Shown here in pieces: positions 34,207-42,798 of a stretch of 64,000 bases of DNA. Position 1 is the stretch's first letter, and each line of letters opens with the position of its first letter. The notes below the pieces were generated by a model. It had not been told where the DNA came from, did not search any database, and saw only the letters and a list, made by a program, of their open reading frames with translations. Both the position numbers and the translations under genes were made by a program. This DNA is from Microcaldota archaeon (GTDB taxonomy: Archaea > Micrarchaeota > Micrarchaeia > Micrarchaeales > Micrarchaeaceae), in assembly GCA_021827995.1 (NCBI GenBank), contig JAKATK010000002.1, forward strand, positions 1 through 64,000, written 5' to 3'.

Positions 34207-34323
34207 GGCGGGGTAGCTCAGCTGGTTAGAGCGCTAGACTCATATGCATAGCACTATGAGTTTTGAGCCGAAAGGCTATGACGAGAAATCTAGAGGTCGC
34301 GTGTTCGAGTCCCGCCCCCGCCA
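34207..34323 (+). tRNA. tRNA with CAT anticodon (Met, or Ile2), 43-nt intron
   Basis: Acceptor GGCGGGG (34207-34213) pairs with CCCCGCC (34316-34322), discriminator A. The anticodon stem CTAGA/TCTAG encloses CT CAT A, and an intron of about 43 nt (34245-34287) sits at the canonical 37/38 position. The T-stem GCGTG/CCCGC has one T-C mismatch. CAT can be elongator Met or, with modified C34, Ile for AUA; the sequence alone does not decide. An initiator is unlikely because the acceptor starts G-C rather than the initiator pair. Confidence 0.88.
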
Positions 34324-34365
34324 CTTAAACTTTTATGCGCGGATGGCAGCCATCGTGATACGCGG

Positions 34366-35751
34366 TCACCTTCGTATCAGATGGTTGCCGCGCGGCTCTT
34401 GCGCGGCAGCCTCCGACGCCCTCGCATAGGCTATCACGGCCCTGATGTAGAAAGCTTCAGACCATGCCAGATCGCTTATCGGGGCGCCGCCGTTCTTGTC
34501 AAGGTACCTTTCTGGGTCGCGGCCAGGCGACTCTGGGTTCACAGTCTCCTGCTCCGGCAGGGAACCCCCACTGCCGTCTAGGTACTTGTGTCTTATGTAG
34601 TCTATTACGCGCCATGCCTCGGGGAGCTCGCCGCGGCCCGCGTGGTAGCTGGCGAACTCCAAGCCGAGCAGCAGCCACCTGCCGCCGTCGAAGTATGTGT
34701 CGCCCAGGTACCGCACCGGGAGAACGTTGCCAGCGAAGAGCTCCGTCTCCATCGCCTCGACGGTGCGCCTCTCGACCTGATCGTAATCCTGTAGGTGTGG
34801 CTTGAACATCGTGAAGACGAATATCTCAGCTGCGTCAAGCTCCATTATCGGGTCGGATTCGAAACCTCCGTTCTGGCTAAAGACCCTCTTTGCCCTGTAG
34901 AGCACGCCGTCCCTAACGAAGAGGCGGTCCAGGAACCTGTCTATGCCTTGGTGGTTAAGCTCGCTGTCGTAAGCGCTGGACAGCGCGGCCGGAATGCCCA
35001 CGCCAAGCTTCGCTGCAAGAGCCTTTGCGGCCCGCACACCCCGCGAGATTGAAGAGATCGAGTATGCGTGCAGCTTGTCGTTTTCAGTTTCCCAAGCGTT
35101 CGAGCACTCGGTCTTGTAGAACTTGAGCATGTACTCGAGGGACAGCGTTAGAAGCCCGGACGCCTGCCCACGCGCATCTCCCAGTGAAGCCGCGCCGAAC
35201 TCGTCGACGAAGCGCTCCGTAGCTATTAGGACGAGCGGCACGGAATCGTACTGCCTAAGCCAGCTGTCCTTGTCGCGCTCTGTCGCGTCAGAGTGCGCCG
35301 AACCTTTGACTACGCCGCTAAAGTACGAGCCATCGCCGCCGACCCTTGCGGGCACGTGGTTCTTGAGTTTCTTGAACTCGTTGTCATCAAGGCTAGAAGC
35401 TATGCCGCGCCTCATGTTGTCGGAGCTGGACCCTATGGCAGACCACATGAACGTTATTATGCTCTTTGCCAGGCTCTTGGCCTCGTCAGCCTCGCTTGGG
35501 TGCCCGTGGTCCGACAGGTACTTCGCGGCATCGACCAGGGATATGGCGACCATAGCGGAATCACGGAACCATGCGGGCGAATACCACTCGTACGTTGTCG
35601 ACGCCTTCATGAAGCCGCTGCCGTCCACATGATCCTTTATGTGCCTTATGCCAGTGATTATCTCGCTGGTGATATCGGCCACACGGCCGTAATCTACGCC
35701 AATGCGCGTGCCGTCAGGACCGCAAGAGTCGCGGGTAACGCTGTGCAACAT
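34366..35751 (-). CDS. GH15-type glucan glucohydrolase (glucoamylase-like)
   Basis: 461 residues, no signal peptide, so cytoplasmic. An (alpha/alpha)6-barrel glycosidase pattern: YSPAWFRDSAMVAISL (substrate-binding R-D), WLRQYDSVPLVLIATERF, NAWETENDKLHAYSISSISR (WE general-acid region), SLPEQ, and PISDLAWSEAFYI near the C-terminus, where GH15 has its catalytic base. The N-terminal beta-sandwich of full-length archaeal glucoamylases/trehalases is missing. In family members the base Glu is four residues after Trp; here that position is Phe and a Glu stands two after Trp, so activity is uncertain. The gene stands alone between a tRNA and a TRAM gene. Confidence 0.8.
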   Translation of the reverse strand: MLHSVTRDSCGPDGTRIGVDYGRVADITSEIITGIRHIKDHVDGSGFMKASTTYEWYSPAWFRDSAMVAISLVDAAKYLSDHGHPSEADEAKSLAKSIITFMWSAIGSSSDNMRRGIASSLDDNEFKKLKNHVPARVGGDGSYFSGVVKGSAHSDATERDKDSWLRQYDSVPLVLIATERFVDEFGAASLGDARGQASGLLTLSLEYMLKFYKTECSNAWETENDKLHAYSISSISRGVRAAKALAAKLGVGIPAALSSAYDSELNHQGIDRFLDRLFVRDGVLYRAKRVFSQNGGFESDPIMELDAAEIFVFTMFKPHLQDYDQVERRTVEAMETELFAGNVLPVRYLGDTYFDGGRWLLLGLEFASYHAGRGELPEAWRVIDYIRHKYLDGSGGSLPEQETVNPESPGRDPERYLDKNGGAPISDLAWSEAFYIRAVIAYARASEAAAQEPRGNHLIRR

Positions 35752-35898
35752 TGAGTCACCAATGCATTAAGCTTCTGCCCGCACGCTTTTAAGCGTTACG
35801 CCAGTTCACGACGAATGCGCGATTGAAGATTTAGTAAGGCTTAAAAAGGTTGTGCTTTAAATAGTAGCAAGAAACACAGTTTCTACGTGGGAGATAGA

Positions 35899-36171
35899 AT
35901 GCAAGAAGAAGATAGGCAAGGAGAAGGCATGGAAGGAGAAGGACGCGAGAGGGGAGGCTTTAGGATAAAGCCGAGCTACTTCCTGCCAAAGCCCGTAAAG
36001 GTGGGCGACGAGCTGCAGGTCAAGGTCGAGGCTACCGGCGCGAGGGGTGATGGCATTGCAAAGAAGGACGGCTTTGTCATCTTCATAAAGGGCGCGAAGG
36101 AGGGCGACGACATAAAGATAAAGATCGTCGAAGTAAAGGCCAAGTCGGCGCTTGCCGAGATAGTCGGTTAA
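35899..36171 (+). CDS. TRAM-domain RNA-binding protein
   Basis: 90 residues from ATG 35899 (GTG 35887 in frame). After a polar N-terminus rich in Glu/Gly/Arg comes a single TRAM domain (residues 30-90): VKVGDELQVKVEATGARGDG, IAKKDGFVIFIKGA, DDIKIKIVEVKAKSALAEI. Small stand-alone TRAM proteins in archaea act as RNA chaperones, some cold-responsive. A TATA-like TTTAAATAG lies about 40 nt upstream. Confidence 0.88.
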   Translation: MQEEDRQGEGMEGEGRERGGFRIKPSYFLPKPVKVGDELQVKVEATGARGDGIAKKDGFVIFIKGAKEGDDIKIKIVEVKAKSALAEIVG

Positions 36172-36250
36172 CGCCGTTGTGCTTACTGCAGTGTTTTTTA
36201 CTTTTTGTTTCTTAATTAATATGGTTTAGCGGAGCATATGCAGTGTTTTG

Positions 36251-38683
36251 ATGTACGATTCTGGGTGCGATTCCAAATGGGACGCCTTCTGGGAGAAGCG
36301 CGGCATTTTCAGGTTCGCTGAGAATGACACGTCGCGGCCAGTGTTCTCGATGGACACGCCGCCGCCCAACACGACCGGCGGGCTGCACATGGGGCACGTG
36401 CTCGACTATATCACAATAGACATACTGGCGCGCTACAAGAGGCTCGCCGGCTACAACGTCTTCTACCCGCAGGGCTGGGACACGCAGGGATTCCCTACGG
36501 AAACCGCGGTTGAGAAGGCCTACGGCAAGGGCATGGGGAGGGACGCCTTCTATGCCAAGTGCGTAGAGATGGCGACGGAGAGTATGCAGACGATGAAGGG
36601 ACAGATGCGCAGGCTCGGCTGCACCTTCGACGAGCGCTACGAGTACGTGACGATGTCGCCATCGTACAGGAAGCTGGTGCAGCTCTCGCTCATAGAGATG
36701 CACAAGAAGGGCTTCGTTTACGTGGCCAAGCACCCGGTCTATTGGTGCACGCACTGCAACTCCGCGATAGCCAGGGAGGAGACGACTGACAGGAACGAGA
36801 AGACTGCGCTCAGCTATGTCAACTTCAAGATGAGCGGCCGCGACCTGACTATAGCTACGACAAGGCCTGAGCTCATGCACGCGTGCGTTGCCATCGCGGT
36901 CAACCCCAAGGACGACAGGTTCAGGCACCTGATAGGCGGCACTGCAGAGGTGCCCATGACTGGGCGTAGCGTGCCCATAGTGGGCGACGATGGCGTTGAG
37001 ATGGCCTTCGGGACCGGCGCTGAGATGGTGTGCACCTTCGGCGACAAGATTGACATAGAGATGTACTACAGGCACAAGCTCGAGCTCATCGAGGCTATGG
37101 ACGACAGGGGCAGGATTAAGAATTCCGGGAAGTTCGACGGCAAGAGCGTTACAGAGACCAGGAAGGGCGTGCTGGACGAGCTCAAGAAGAGCGGGTCCAT
37201 GGTGAAGCAGGAGCGCATAGACCACACGGTCAAGGTGCACGACAGGTGCGGCACACCGATAGAGCTGATAGCGTCGGAGCAGTGGTTCATAAGGACAAAG
37301 GAGCACGCGAGCAAGATAAAGGAGCTAGCGGACGAGATAGAGTGGGTGCCGGCATTCGCGAAGCAGCACATGTTGGACTGGGCAGACCACATAGACTGGG
37401 ACTGGGCGATATCTAGGAACAGGATCTTCGGCACGCCGCTGCCGTTCTGGCGCTGCAGTGGGTGCGGCCACATAGAGCCGGCTGCAGTGTCTGCGCTGCC
37501 AGTGGACCCTGCCAAGGACAAGCCGCCGCTTGACAAGTGCCCGAAGTGCGGCGGCGGGCTCTCTGGCGAGACCGCGACATGCGACGTCTGGGTCGACTCG
37601 TCGATAACGCCGCTGGTGATAGCCGGCTGGCCTGACCTGAAATCCAGGAACAGGGGCCAAGCCCTCTTCCCTTCTAGCATAAGACCGCAGGGCGTCGACA
37701 TAATAAGGACTTGGGCTTTCTACACGATATTCAGGGCGTGGGCGCTGACCGGAAGCAAGGCGTTCGAGCGCGTCGTGGTCCATAGCATGATACTTGGACC
37801 GGACGGCAGGGAGATGCACAAGAGCTGGGGCAACGCTGTCGACGTCGATGAGCTCGTGGCCAAGTACCCGATAGACGACATAAGGCTGTGGGTGTCGCTG
37901 AGCGGGGCCATGTCGAAGGACAGGATCTTCTCGTACAAGGACGTGGACTTCGCCAAGAGCTTCATCACAAAGCTGTACAATTCTGCCGTGTTCGTGAAGA
38001 AGGCGCTCGACGCTGCTGGCGAGATAAAGAGCGAGCCGCACGAGAGCATGAACATCTTCGACGTCTGGATTCTCAACGAGTTCAACTCACTCGTCGGCAG
38101 GGTGAAGGGCTTCTACGATGCGTTCAACCTGTACGAGGCCACGAATGCGATAGTTAACTTCTACTGGCACACGTTCTGCGACTTCTATATAGAGGACGTG
38201 AAGTACAGGATATACTCGAACGAGGACGGTATGGCTGGCAGCAGGAGGGCGGCGGCCTTCACGCTCAGGCACGTGCTGCTCGGCACGCTTAAGCTCATCG
38301 CACCTGTGGCCCCACACGCTGCAGAGGAGATAAATTCGATGATAAGCGACGCCAGCATTTTCGAAGGCGGGCTGCCGGAGCACACAGAGCAGCACGGCGG
38401 CGCAGACTACGTCGTCAACGGCGTGGTCTTCAGGAGCAACATAATGTCGACGGACCTGGCACAGACCGGCGCGCTGCTGAACGACATAATAAGCGACGTC
38501 AGGCGGGCGAAGGCTCAGGCGAGGATCGCGCTGAACCATGAGATAGGCTCAATAAGCGTGACGGTGCCGCAGCCGTTCTTCGACCAGGTGGGGCAGGCCA
38601 GGGACGAGCTGCGCAGGATCTGCAACGCTAAGGGCGTCGTCGTAAAGGCGGGCGCGGACTACGCCGTAGCTATTAATATATAG
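36251..38683 (+). CDS. valS: Valyl-tRNA synthetase
   Basis: 810 residues. Class I motifs: DTPPPNTTGGLHMGHVLDY (HIGH as HMGH), the editing domain with TIATTRPELMHACVAIAVN, CDVWVDSSITPLV, and in the KMSKS position GREMHKSWGNAVDV. The first Lys and first Ser of KMSKS are Glu and His. IDDIRLWVSLSG follows, then the anticodon-binding helical domain. ValRS rather than IleRS or LeuRS is indicated by NTTGGLHMGH and the overall layout. Two zinc knuckles are visible (CTHC; CSGC/CPKC). The C-terminal coiled-coil arm of bacterial ValRS is short. Confidence 0.94.
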   Translation: MYDSGCDSKWDAFWEKRGIFRFAENDTSRPVFSMDTPPPNTTGGLHMGHVLDYITIDILARYKRLAGYNVFYPQGWDTQGFPTETAVEKAYGKGMGRDAFYAKCVEMATESMQTMKGQMRRLGCTFDERYEYVTMSPSYRKLVQLSLIEMHKKGFVYVAKHPVYWCTHCNSAIAREETTDRNEKTALSYVNFKMSGRDLTIATTRPELMHACVAIAVNPKDDRFRHLIGGTAEVPMTGRSVPIVGDDGVEMAFGTGAEMVCTFGDKIDIEMYYRHKLELIEAMDDRGRIKNSGKFDGKSVTETRKGVLDELKKSGSMVKQERIDHTVKVHDRCGTPIELIASEQWFIRTKEHASKIKELADEIEWVPAFAKQHMLDWADHIDWDWAISRNRIFGTPLPFWRCSGCGHIEPAAVSALPVDPAKDKPPLDKCPKCGGGLSGETATCDVWVDSSITPLVIAGWPDLKSRNRGQALFPSSIRPQGVDIIRTWAFYTIFRAWALTGSKAFERVVVHSMILGPDGREMHKSWGNAVDVDELVAKYPIDDIRLWVSLSGAMSKDRIFSYKDVDFAKSFITKLYNSAVFVKKALDAAGEIKSEPHESMNIFDVWILNEFNSLVGRVKGFYDAFNLYEATNAIVNFYWHTFCDFYIEDVKYRIYSNEDGMAGSRRAAAFTLRHVLLGTLKLIAPVAPHAAEEINSMISDASIFEGGLPEHTEQHGGADYVVNGVVFRSNIMSTDLAQTGALLNDIISDVRRAKAQARIALNHEIGSISVTVPQPFFDQVGQARDELRRICNAKGVVVKAGADYAVAINI

Positions 38684-38769
38684 CTTTCCGTGCAAATAAG
38701 TCTGCCGTTTTGCGCCCGGCGCACATGCGCCGCGTGTTGGCGTGCACTGGTATGCTTGGTGTTTGATCA

Positions 38770-39240
38770 ATGGCAAGGATGCACTCGAAGAAGCACGGTA
38801 AGTCCAAGTCCAGGAAGCCGGTTATCGAAGCCGGAGCTGTCCCGGAGGGGCTCACGCTCAGCAAGGACCAGATAACCGAGCTGGCGCTCGAGTACGCGAG
38901 GCAGGGGCTAGGGCCCGAACTGATAGGGGAGAAACTCAAGCGCGAGCACGGCGTACCATACATCAAGCAGATAATGGGCAAGCGTCTCGTCGCGGTGCTG
39001 GCAGAGAAGGGCCACAAGCAGGCAATCCCATCGGACCTCATGAACCTGATAAGGAAGGCAGTGAGGATAAACCAGCACATGGCAAAGAACGGGCAGGACG
39101 CGCACAATAAGATTAACCTTGTCAGGACCGAGTCGAAGATATGGCGCCTGACAAAGTACTACAAGAGCGCCGGCGCGCTGCCGGAGGGCTGGCACTACGA
39201 CCCGAAAGAGGCGGTGCTGCTGGTGAAAGGCAGGGTGTGA
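38770..39240 (+). CDS. rps15: Ribosomal protein uS15
   Basis: 156 residues, archaeal type with the N-terminal extension MARMHSKKHGKSKSRKP. The core has MGKRLVAVLAEKGHKQAIPS-type linker then LMNLIRKAVRINQHMAKNGQD and KIWRLTKYYKSAGALPEGW, matching S15p. It binds helices 20-22 of 16S rRNA. Followed after 3 nt by eS1. Confidence 0.95.
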   Translation: MARMHSKKHGKSKSRKPVIEAGAVPEGLTLSKDQITELALEYARQGLGPELIGEKLKREHGVPYIKQIMGKRLVAVLAEKGHKQAIPSDLMNLIRKAVRINQHMAKNGQDAHNKINLVRTESKIWRLTKYYKSAGALPEGWHYDPKEAVLLVKGRV

Positions 39241-39243
39241 TGA

Positions 39244-39813
39244 ATGGCGGTGCAGAGATCTGTCGACAAGTGGAAGATGAAGAAGTGGCTCTCGATCTAC
39301 GCACCGCAGGTCTTCAACGGCGTCGAGATTGGCGAGATGCCGGCCAACGATGAGAAATCTGCTATCGGCAGGAACATAACCGTGAGCATGGACGCGCTCA
39401 CGCACAACCCGTCGCACGCGTATTCGAACGTTGTGCTCAAGGTAGTGGACGTGAACGGCGGCGCCGCGCACACGAGGCTCGTGTTGATAGAGGAGCTCTA
39501 CAGCTACATCAGGTCTCTGATAAGGCGTTACAGGAGCGTAGCGGATTCGGTGCTGCAGGCGACAACGAGCGACAACGTCAGTGTGGTGCTCAAGATGTTC
39601 GCGGTCACGAAGAGCAGGACTGCGCACACAAAGCTCATAGGCATCAGGAAGGAGATGAACGAGATGGCCGCGAGCTTCGCTGGCGAGCACACTGCAAACG
39701 AGGTCATAGCCGCGGTAATAGACGGCAAGCTACAGGCCAGTATGCAGGCTAGGCTGCACCACATAACGCAGATAAACAAGGTAGAGATCAGGAAGCTGGA
39801 GATAGCTGGTTAA
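39244..39813 (+). CDS. rps3ae: Ribosomal protein eS1 (S3Ae)
   Basis: 189 residues. Conserved N-terminal DKWKMKKWLSIYAPQVFNG, then GEMPANDEKSAIGRNITVSM, RLVLIEELYSYIRSLIRRYR, and a C-terminal NEVIAAVIDGKLQ segment. GGTGTGATG precedes the ATG. The stop overlaps that of the convergent Sua5 gene by 4 nt. Confidence 0.94.
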   Translation: MAVQRSVDKWKMKKWLSIYAPQVFNGVEIGEMPANDEKSAIGRNITVSMDALTHNPSHAYSNVVLKVVDVNGGAAHTRLVLIEELYSYIRSLIRRYRSVADSVLQATTSDNVSVVLKMFAVTKSRTAHTKLIGIRKEMNEMAASFAGEHTANEVIAAVIDGKLQASMQARLHHITQINKVEIRKLEIAG

Positions 39814-40895
39814 CCGCCGAGCAGGCCGATGAGCTCGTCGGCGCTCTCTATCGTGAGGCCGCCTGTGGCCTTGTAGATCCTGTTCATTATGGCCAGGCCG
39901 ATCCCCCGCTCCTCGAATCTTTCCACTATGCCGAGCACGGCCTCGCTCCTGTCGAGGGCCCTGAAGGCCTCGAAGAGGTTCTTCGCAATCTCGTAGAGAT
40001 CTTTCCTGCTTCCTAGAGGTATCACGCTGGCGTGCCGCGCATCGTATGCGCCAATCTTATCGGCAGTTTCACTGCTACACAACAGCGCGACCACCTTGTT
40101 CTTCGCGCTGGCAACCTCCGGTGCGTGCAACATTATCGCGGCATGGTCGGCGAGGGCCAGGCGCTTCGACGGCGCGTAGTGCCTGTACTTCATGCCTGGC
40201 GCCAGTGGTCGACCCGCAGTCACGCCATGGTGCACACCCTTTGGCACGTATATCCTGCCGATGTACTTCTCCAGGTCGTCGACGGTGAACGCACCAGGCC
40301 TAAGCAGAGCTGGAGGCTCTGCAGTCATGTCGATTATCGTGGACTCGACCCCGAATGTGGTGTCGCCGCCGTCTATTATCACGTCGGCCTTGCCATCGAG
40401 ATCGTGCAGTACGTGCTCGAATCTGGTCGGGCTCGGCCTGGTGGAGATGTTCGCGCTCGGGGCGGCTATCGGCACACCGCTCTCCTCTATGAGGCGCAGC
40501 GCTATCCTGTGCGCAGGGCACCTAACCGCGACGGTGTCCTGGCCTGCCGTCACAACAGAGGGCACGGATGGGTTCTTCTTTAATACCATTGTGAGCGGGC
40601 CCGGCCACACCGTCCTCGCAAGCCTCATGGACTTCGAGCTCACGTCCCTTGTGAAGTCACCGAGACGACTAGAGCTGCGTATGTGCAGTATCAGCGGGTT
40701 GTCCGCCGGCCTGCCTTTTATCGAGAATATCTTCCTGCATGCGGCAGAGTCTAGGCCGTTGGCGCCTATGCCGTACACTGTTTCGGTCGGGAATGCGACG
40801 GTGCCAGCGTGCTTTATCACCTGTGCCGCCGCCCTTATCTTTTCTGGCTCGGGGTTGACAGGGTCTATCTTTAGTATCGTTGTCATTGGAACCAT
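39810..40895 (-). CDS. sua5: L-threonylcarbamoyladenylate synthase (Sua5)
   Basis: 361 residues; ATG 40895 or 40886. The YrdC/TsaC domain (1-210) has the hallmark GTVAFPTETVYGIGANGLD, IFSIKGRPADNPLILHI, WPGPLTMVL, AVRCPAH and PIAAPSANISTRPSPT. A C-terminal Sua5 domain (about 235-361) follows, joined by the basic HYAPSKRLALAD linker. It makes threonylcarbamoyl-AMP from Thr, bicarbonate and ATP for the t6A37 modification of tRNAs reading ANN codons, relevant to the tRNA-Thr and CAT tRNA here. Kae1/Bud32 partners are not in the window. Confidence 0.95.
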   Translation of the reverse strand: MVPMTTILKIDPVNPEPEKIRAAAQVIKHAGTVAFPTETVYGIGANGLDSAACRKIFSIKGRPADNPLILHIRSSSRLGDFTRDVSSKSMRLARTVWPGPLTMVLKKNPSVPSVVTAGQDTVAVRCPAHRIALRLIEESGVPIAAPSANISTRPSPTRFEHVLHDLDGKADVIIDGGDTTFGVESTIIDMTAEPPALLRPGAFTVDDLEKYIGRIYVPKGVHHGVTAGRPLAPGMKYRHYAPSKRLALADHAAIMLHAPEVASAKNKVVALLCSSETADKIGAYDARHASVIPLGSRKDLYEIAKNLFEAFRALDRSEAVLGIVERFEERGIGLAIMNRIYKATGGLTIESADELIGLLGG

Positions 40896-41036
40896 GCGCT
40901 GCGTGTACAGTTATTTGCGCGCCGAGATTTTAACCCTTTCCGCTGTTTGTTGCTTTCTCTTGCAGGTCGGCATAGCTGGCGCAGCTGAGCGCAGACCTGC
41001 CTTGGCAGTCTGGTCCGCGCTCTGAGTCGTGACACC

Positions 41037-41045
41037 ATATAAAAG
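41037..41045 (+). promoter_or_regulatory. TATA box of the Nop5-like gene
   Basis: ATATAAAAG lies 29-40 nt before the TTG codons at 41074/41077, which argues that the in-frame GTG at 41029 is not the start. Confidence 0.55.
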
Positions 41046-41073
41046 CTTTGCGCGGCAATCCTTGCACGGTGTT

Positions 41074-42000
41074 TTGTTGGAGCCGTTCGAGGAGGCGCGT
41101 GAGAGGGCCCTGCGTGGCGCCAAGGCAGGCATAAAGAGCTCCTACGGCAGCGAGGAATTCGCGCTCATACAGGCGATAAACGCTTACCGGGAATTGACCA
41201 AGTCGTACAACCTCGCATACGAGCGGCTGAGCGAGTGGTACGGGATATACTTCCCGGAGTTGCGCATATCCAACCCCAAGACGCTGGCTACGCTCGCTCT
41301 AGTCCTGAATAGCAAGCCGATAAGCAGGGATGCGGTAGCGGCCGCGGTCGGCGAGGAAGGCAAGGCGGACGATATCTACGCGAAGGCGAACGCGACCATG
41401 GGCAGGGAGATGGGCGATGAGGAGCGCGGCGCGGTCAAGAAGCTCGCCGAATCGAATCTCGCCATGGACTCTGCACTGGAAGCGCTGAAGGGCTACGTGA
41501 CCGCAGCGTCGAAGAGGCTGCTGCCCAACACGTCTTACCTGACGGACGAGACGATAGCTGCTGAGCTGCTCAGCAAGGCTGGTTCGCTAGAGAAGCTGGC
41601 CACGATGCCAGCAAGCACGATACAGCTTCTAGGCGCGGAAAAGGCGCTCTTCAAGCACATAAAGTTCGGGAGCAAGCCGCCGAAGTACGGCGTGCTGTTC
41701 AAGCTACCGGCAGTGGGCACGGCTCCAAGGCATATGAGAGGCAGGATAGCCAGGGCATACGCGACGAAGATAAGCATAGGGCTGAAGGGCGACGTCTTCT
41801 CCAAGAGGTTCATAGGCGAAGAGCTGAAGAGTAGTCTAGACGCGTCGCTGGAGCGCATAAGGAGCAGCCCGGAACCTGAGCCTAGACAGCATACGCACGA
41901 GTACCAGCGCAGGCCGATGGGCGGGCGCCGCGGATTCGGAGGCGGCCGCCGACCGAGGGGCAGTGAACGCCATGGCCCGCCTAGGCGACCTGGCGCGTAG
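41074..42000 (+). CDS. Nop5/NOP56-like protein lacking the N-terminal fibrillarin-binding domain
   Basis: About 308 residues from TTG 41074 (41062 and 41077 also possible). The coiled-coil part begins at once (RALRGAKAGIKSSYGSEEFA, LIQAINAYRELTKSYNLAYE, RLSEWYGIYFPELRIS). It is followed by the Nop domain with STIQLLGAEKALFKHIKFGS, KPPKYGVLFKLPAV and the basic helix RGRIARAYATKISIGLKGD. The C-terminus is an Arg/Gly-rich tail (RRGFGGGRRPRG). Archaeal Nop5 normally starts with about 110 more residues that hold fibrillarin; here there is no room for them. It should bind L7Ae-RNA in box C/D particles or act as a Prp31-like RNA binder. Confidence 0.85.
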   Translation: MLEPFEEARERALRGAKAGIKSSYGSEEFALIQAINAYRELTKSYNLAYERLSEWYGIYFPELRISNPKTLATLALVLNSKPISRDAVAAAVGEEGKADDIYAKANATMGREMGDEERGAVKKLAESNLAMDSALEALKGYVTAASKRLLPNTSYLTDETIAAELLSKAGSLEKLATMPASTIQLLGAEKALFKHIKFGSKPPKYGVLFKLPAVGTAPRHMRGRIARAYATKISIGLKGDVFSKRFIGEELKSSLDASLERIRSSPEPEPRQHTHEYQRRPMGGRRGFGGGRRPRGSERHGPPRRPGA

Positions 42001-42020
42001 CTGAACCCGATACGCCGATG

Positions 42021-42437
42021 CTACTTTATGTTGAGCTCGGGCTTCGCGCCCGTAGCAGGTATGACTACCGTGGGGCCGTTGAGGCTCTGGGACTTCCTCT
42101 CGCCGCCGGTGCGCTTCACAGCGGTGCCGACAGCCGTTATCTCCATCCACTCGTCATTGTGGAAGTACTTTATCTCCAGCTTCACCCCTATGACACCGTC
42201 AGCGCCGAGCTTCTCAGCCTCTGCCTGCATCCTACCCAGGGCCATGGCCCTGGCGTTGTACATCAGCTTGGTTATGGACCCTAGCTCGCCGCCCACGGCG
42301 CCCTTGATGCCTGTGCTCAGCTCGCCTATGGCACCCATGCTGTATACTGAGTTGCCCACGACGACCGCTACCGGTATGTAGCCGGAGTTTGAGAGCAGCC
42401 AGAAATCACTGGTCGACAGGTCGCTGGTGAAGGCCAT
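42021..42437 (-). CDS. YbjQ/UPF0145-like putative heavy-metal-binding protein
   Basis: 138 residues. The N-terminal two-thirds match the UPF0145 (YbjQ) pattern: GNSVYSMGAIGELSTGIKGA, VGGELGSITKLMYNARAMAL, AEAEKLGADGVIGVKLEIKY, MEITAVGTAVK. The family forms pentamers of unknown role. A Pro/Ser-containing tail follows. A minus-strand TATA element (42468-42476, CTTTTAATAGG) is correctly placed for a leaderless start. Confidence 0.85.
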   Translation of the reverse strand: MAFTSDLSTSDFWLLSNSGYIPVAVVVGNSVYSMGAIGELSTGIKGAVGGELGSITKLMYNARAMALGRMQAEAEKLGADGVIGVKLEIKYFHNDEWMEITAVGTAVKRTGGERKSQSLNGPTVVIPATGAKPELNIK

Positions 42438-42512
42438 CGAATCACTGCTCTGAATGCGTGGCCAACCTATTAAAAGCGTGCGGTAGACGCTTATATGCGG
42501 TGGACAGCCGCA

Positions 42513-42685
42513 AAGCCTGCCACCCAGCCTTTACGATAATGCGCAGAGCAAGCTGTAGTTATGAATGCCGAACTTTCGGCGGTGTTAGGTCGAGCAACTC
42601 ATCCAGCACTGGAACGAGCCGTAGCACGAGTGCTTGGCGTAGTGGTGCAGAAACTGGCAACACACTGCCAGCACCTGATTTTTGC
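42513..42685 (+). ncRNA. Candidate structured non-coding RNA
   Basis: In the 361-nt gap between two minus-strand genes there is no plausible protein frame. A TATA-like TTATATGC is at 42491-42498, followed by three perfect hairpins: GCCGA/TCGGC (42567-42580), AGCACT/AGTGCT (42605-42634) and CTGGCA/TGCCAG (42654-42671). The last is enclosed by GGTG/CACC and followed by TTTTT at 42679. I tried to match it to SRP RNA, RNase P RNA and box C/D RNA and could not. Confidence 0.35.
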
Positions 42686-42798
42686 TTTACAAGGCATCCG
42701 ATTGGGGAATCTACAACAGGTATCTATTGGATGAGGCAGTGGTTGCTCACCTAATAAAAACAAGCTATTGCCATCGGAGACCGCGGCGCTGTGTTTCG

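Noticed and set aside
36212-37306. 364-residue minus-strand frame
   Set aside because: Exactly antisense to valS; His/Leu/Val-rich composition typical of the shadow of a GC-rich gene, no domains.
42513-42685. SRP RNA or RNase P RNA
   Set aside because: I could not find the SRP helix 8 AGCA/GGAA signature or the RNase P CR-I sequence; only generic hairpins.
42458-42754. 98-residue plus-strand frame
   Set aside because: Implausible composition and no start context; the region is better explained as non-coding and hairpin-rich.
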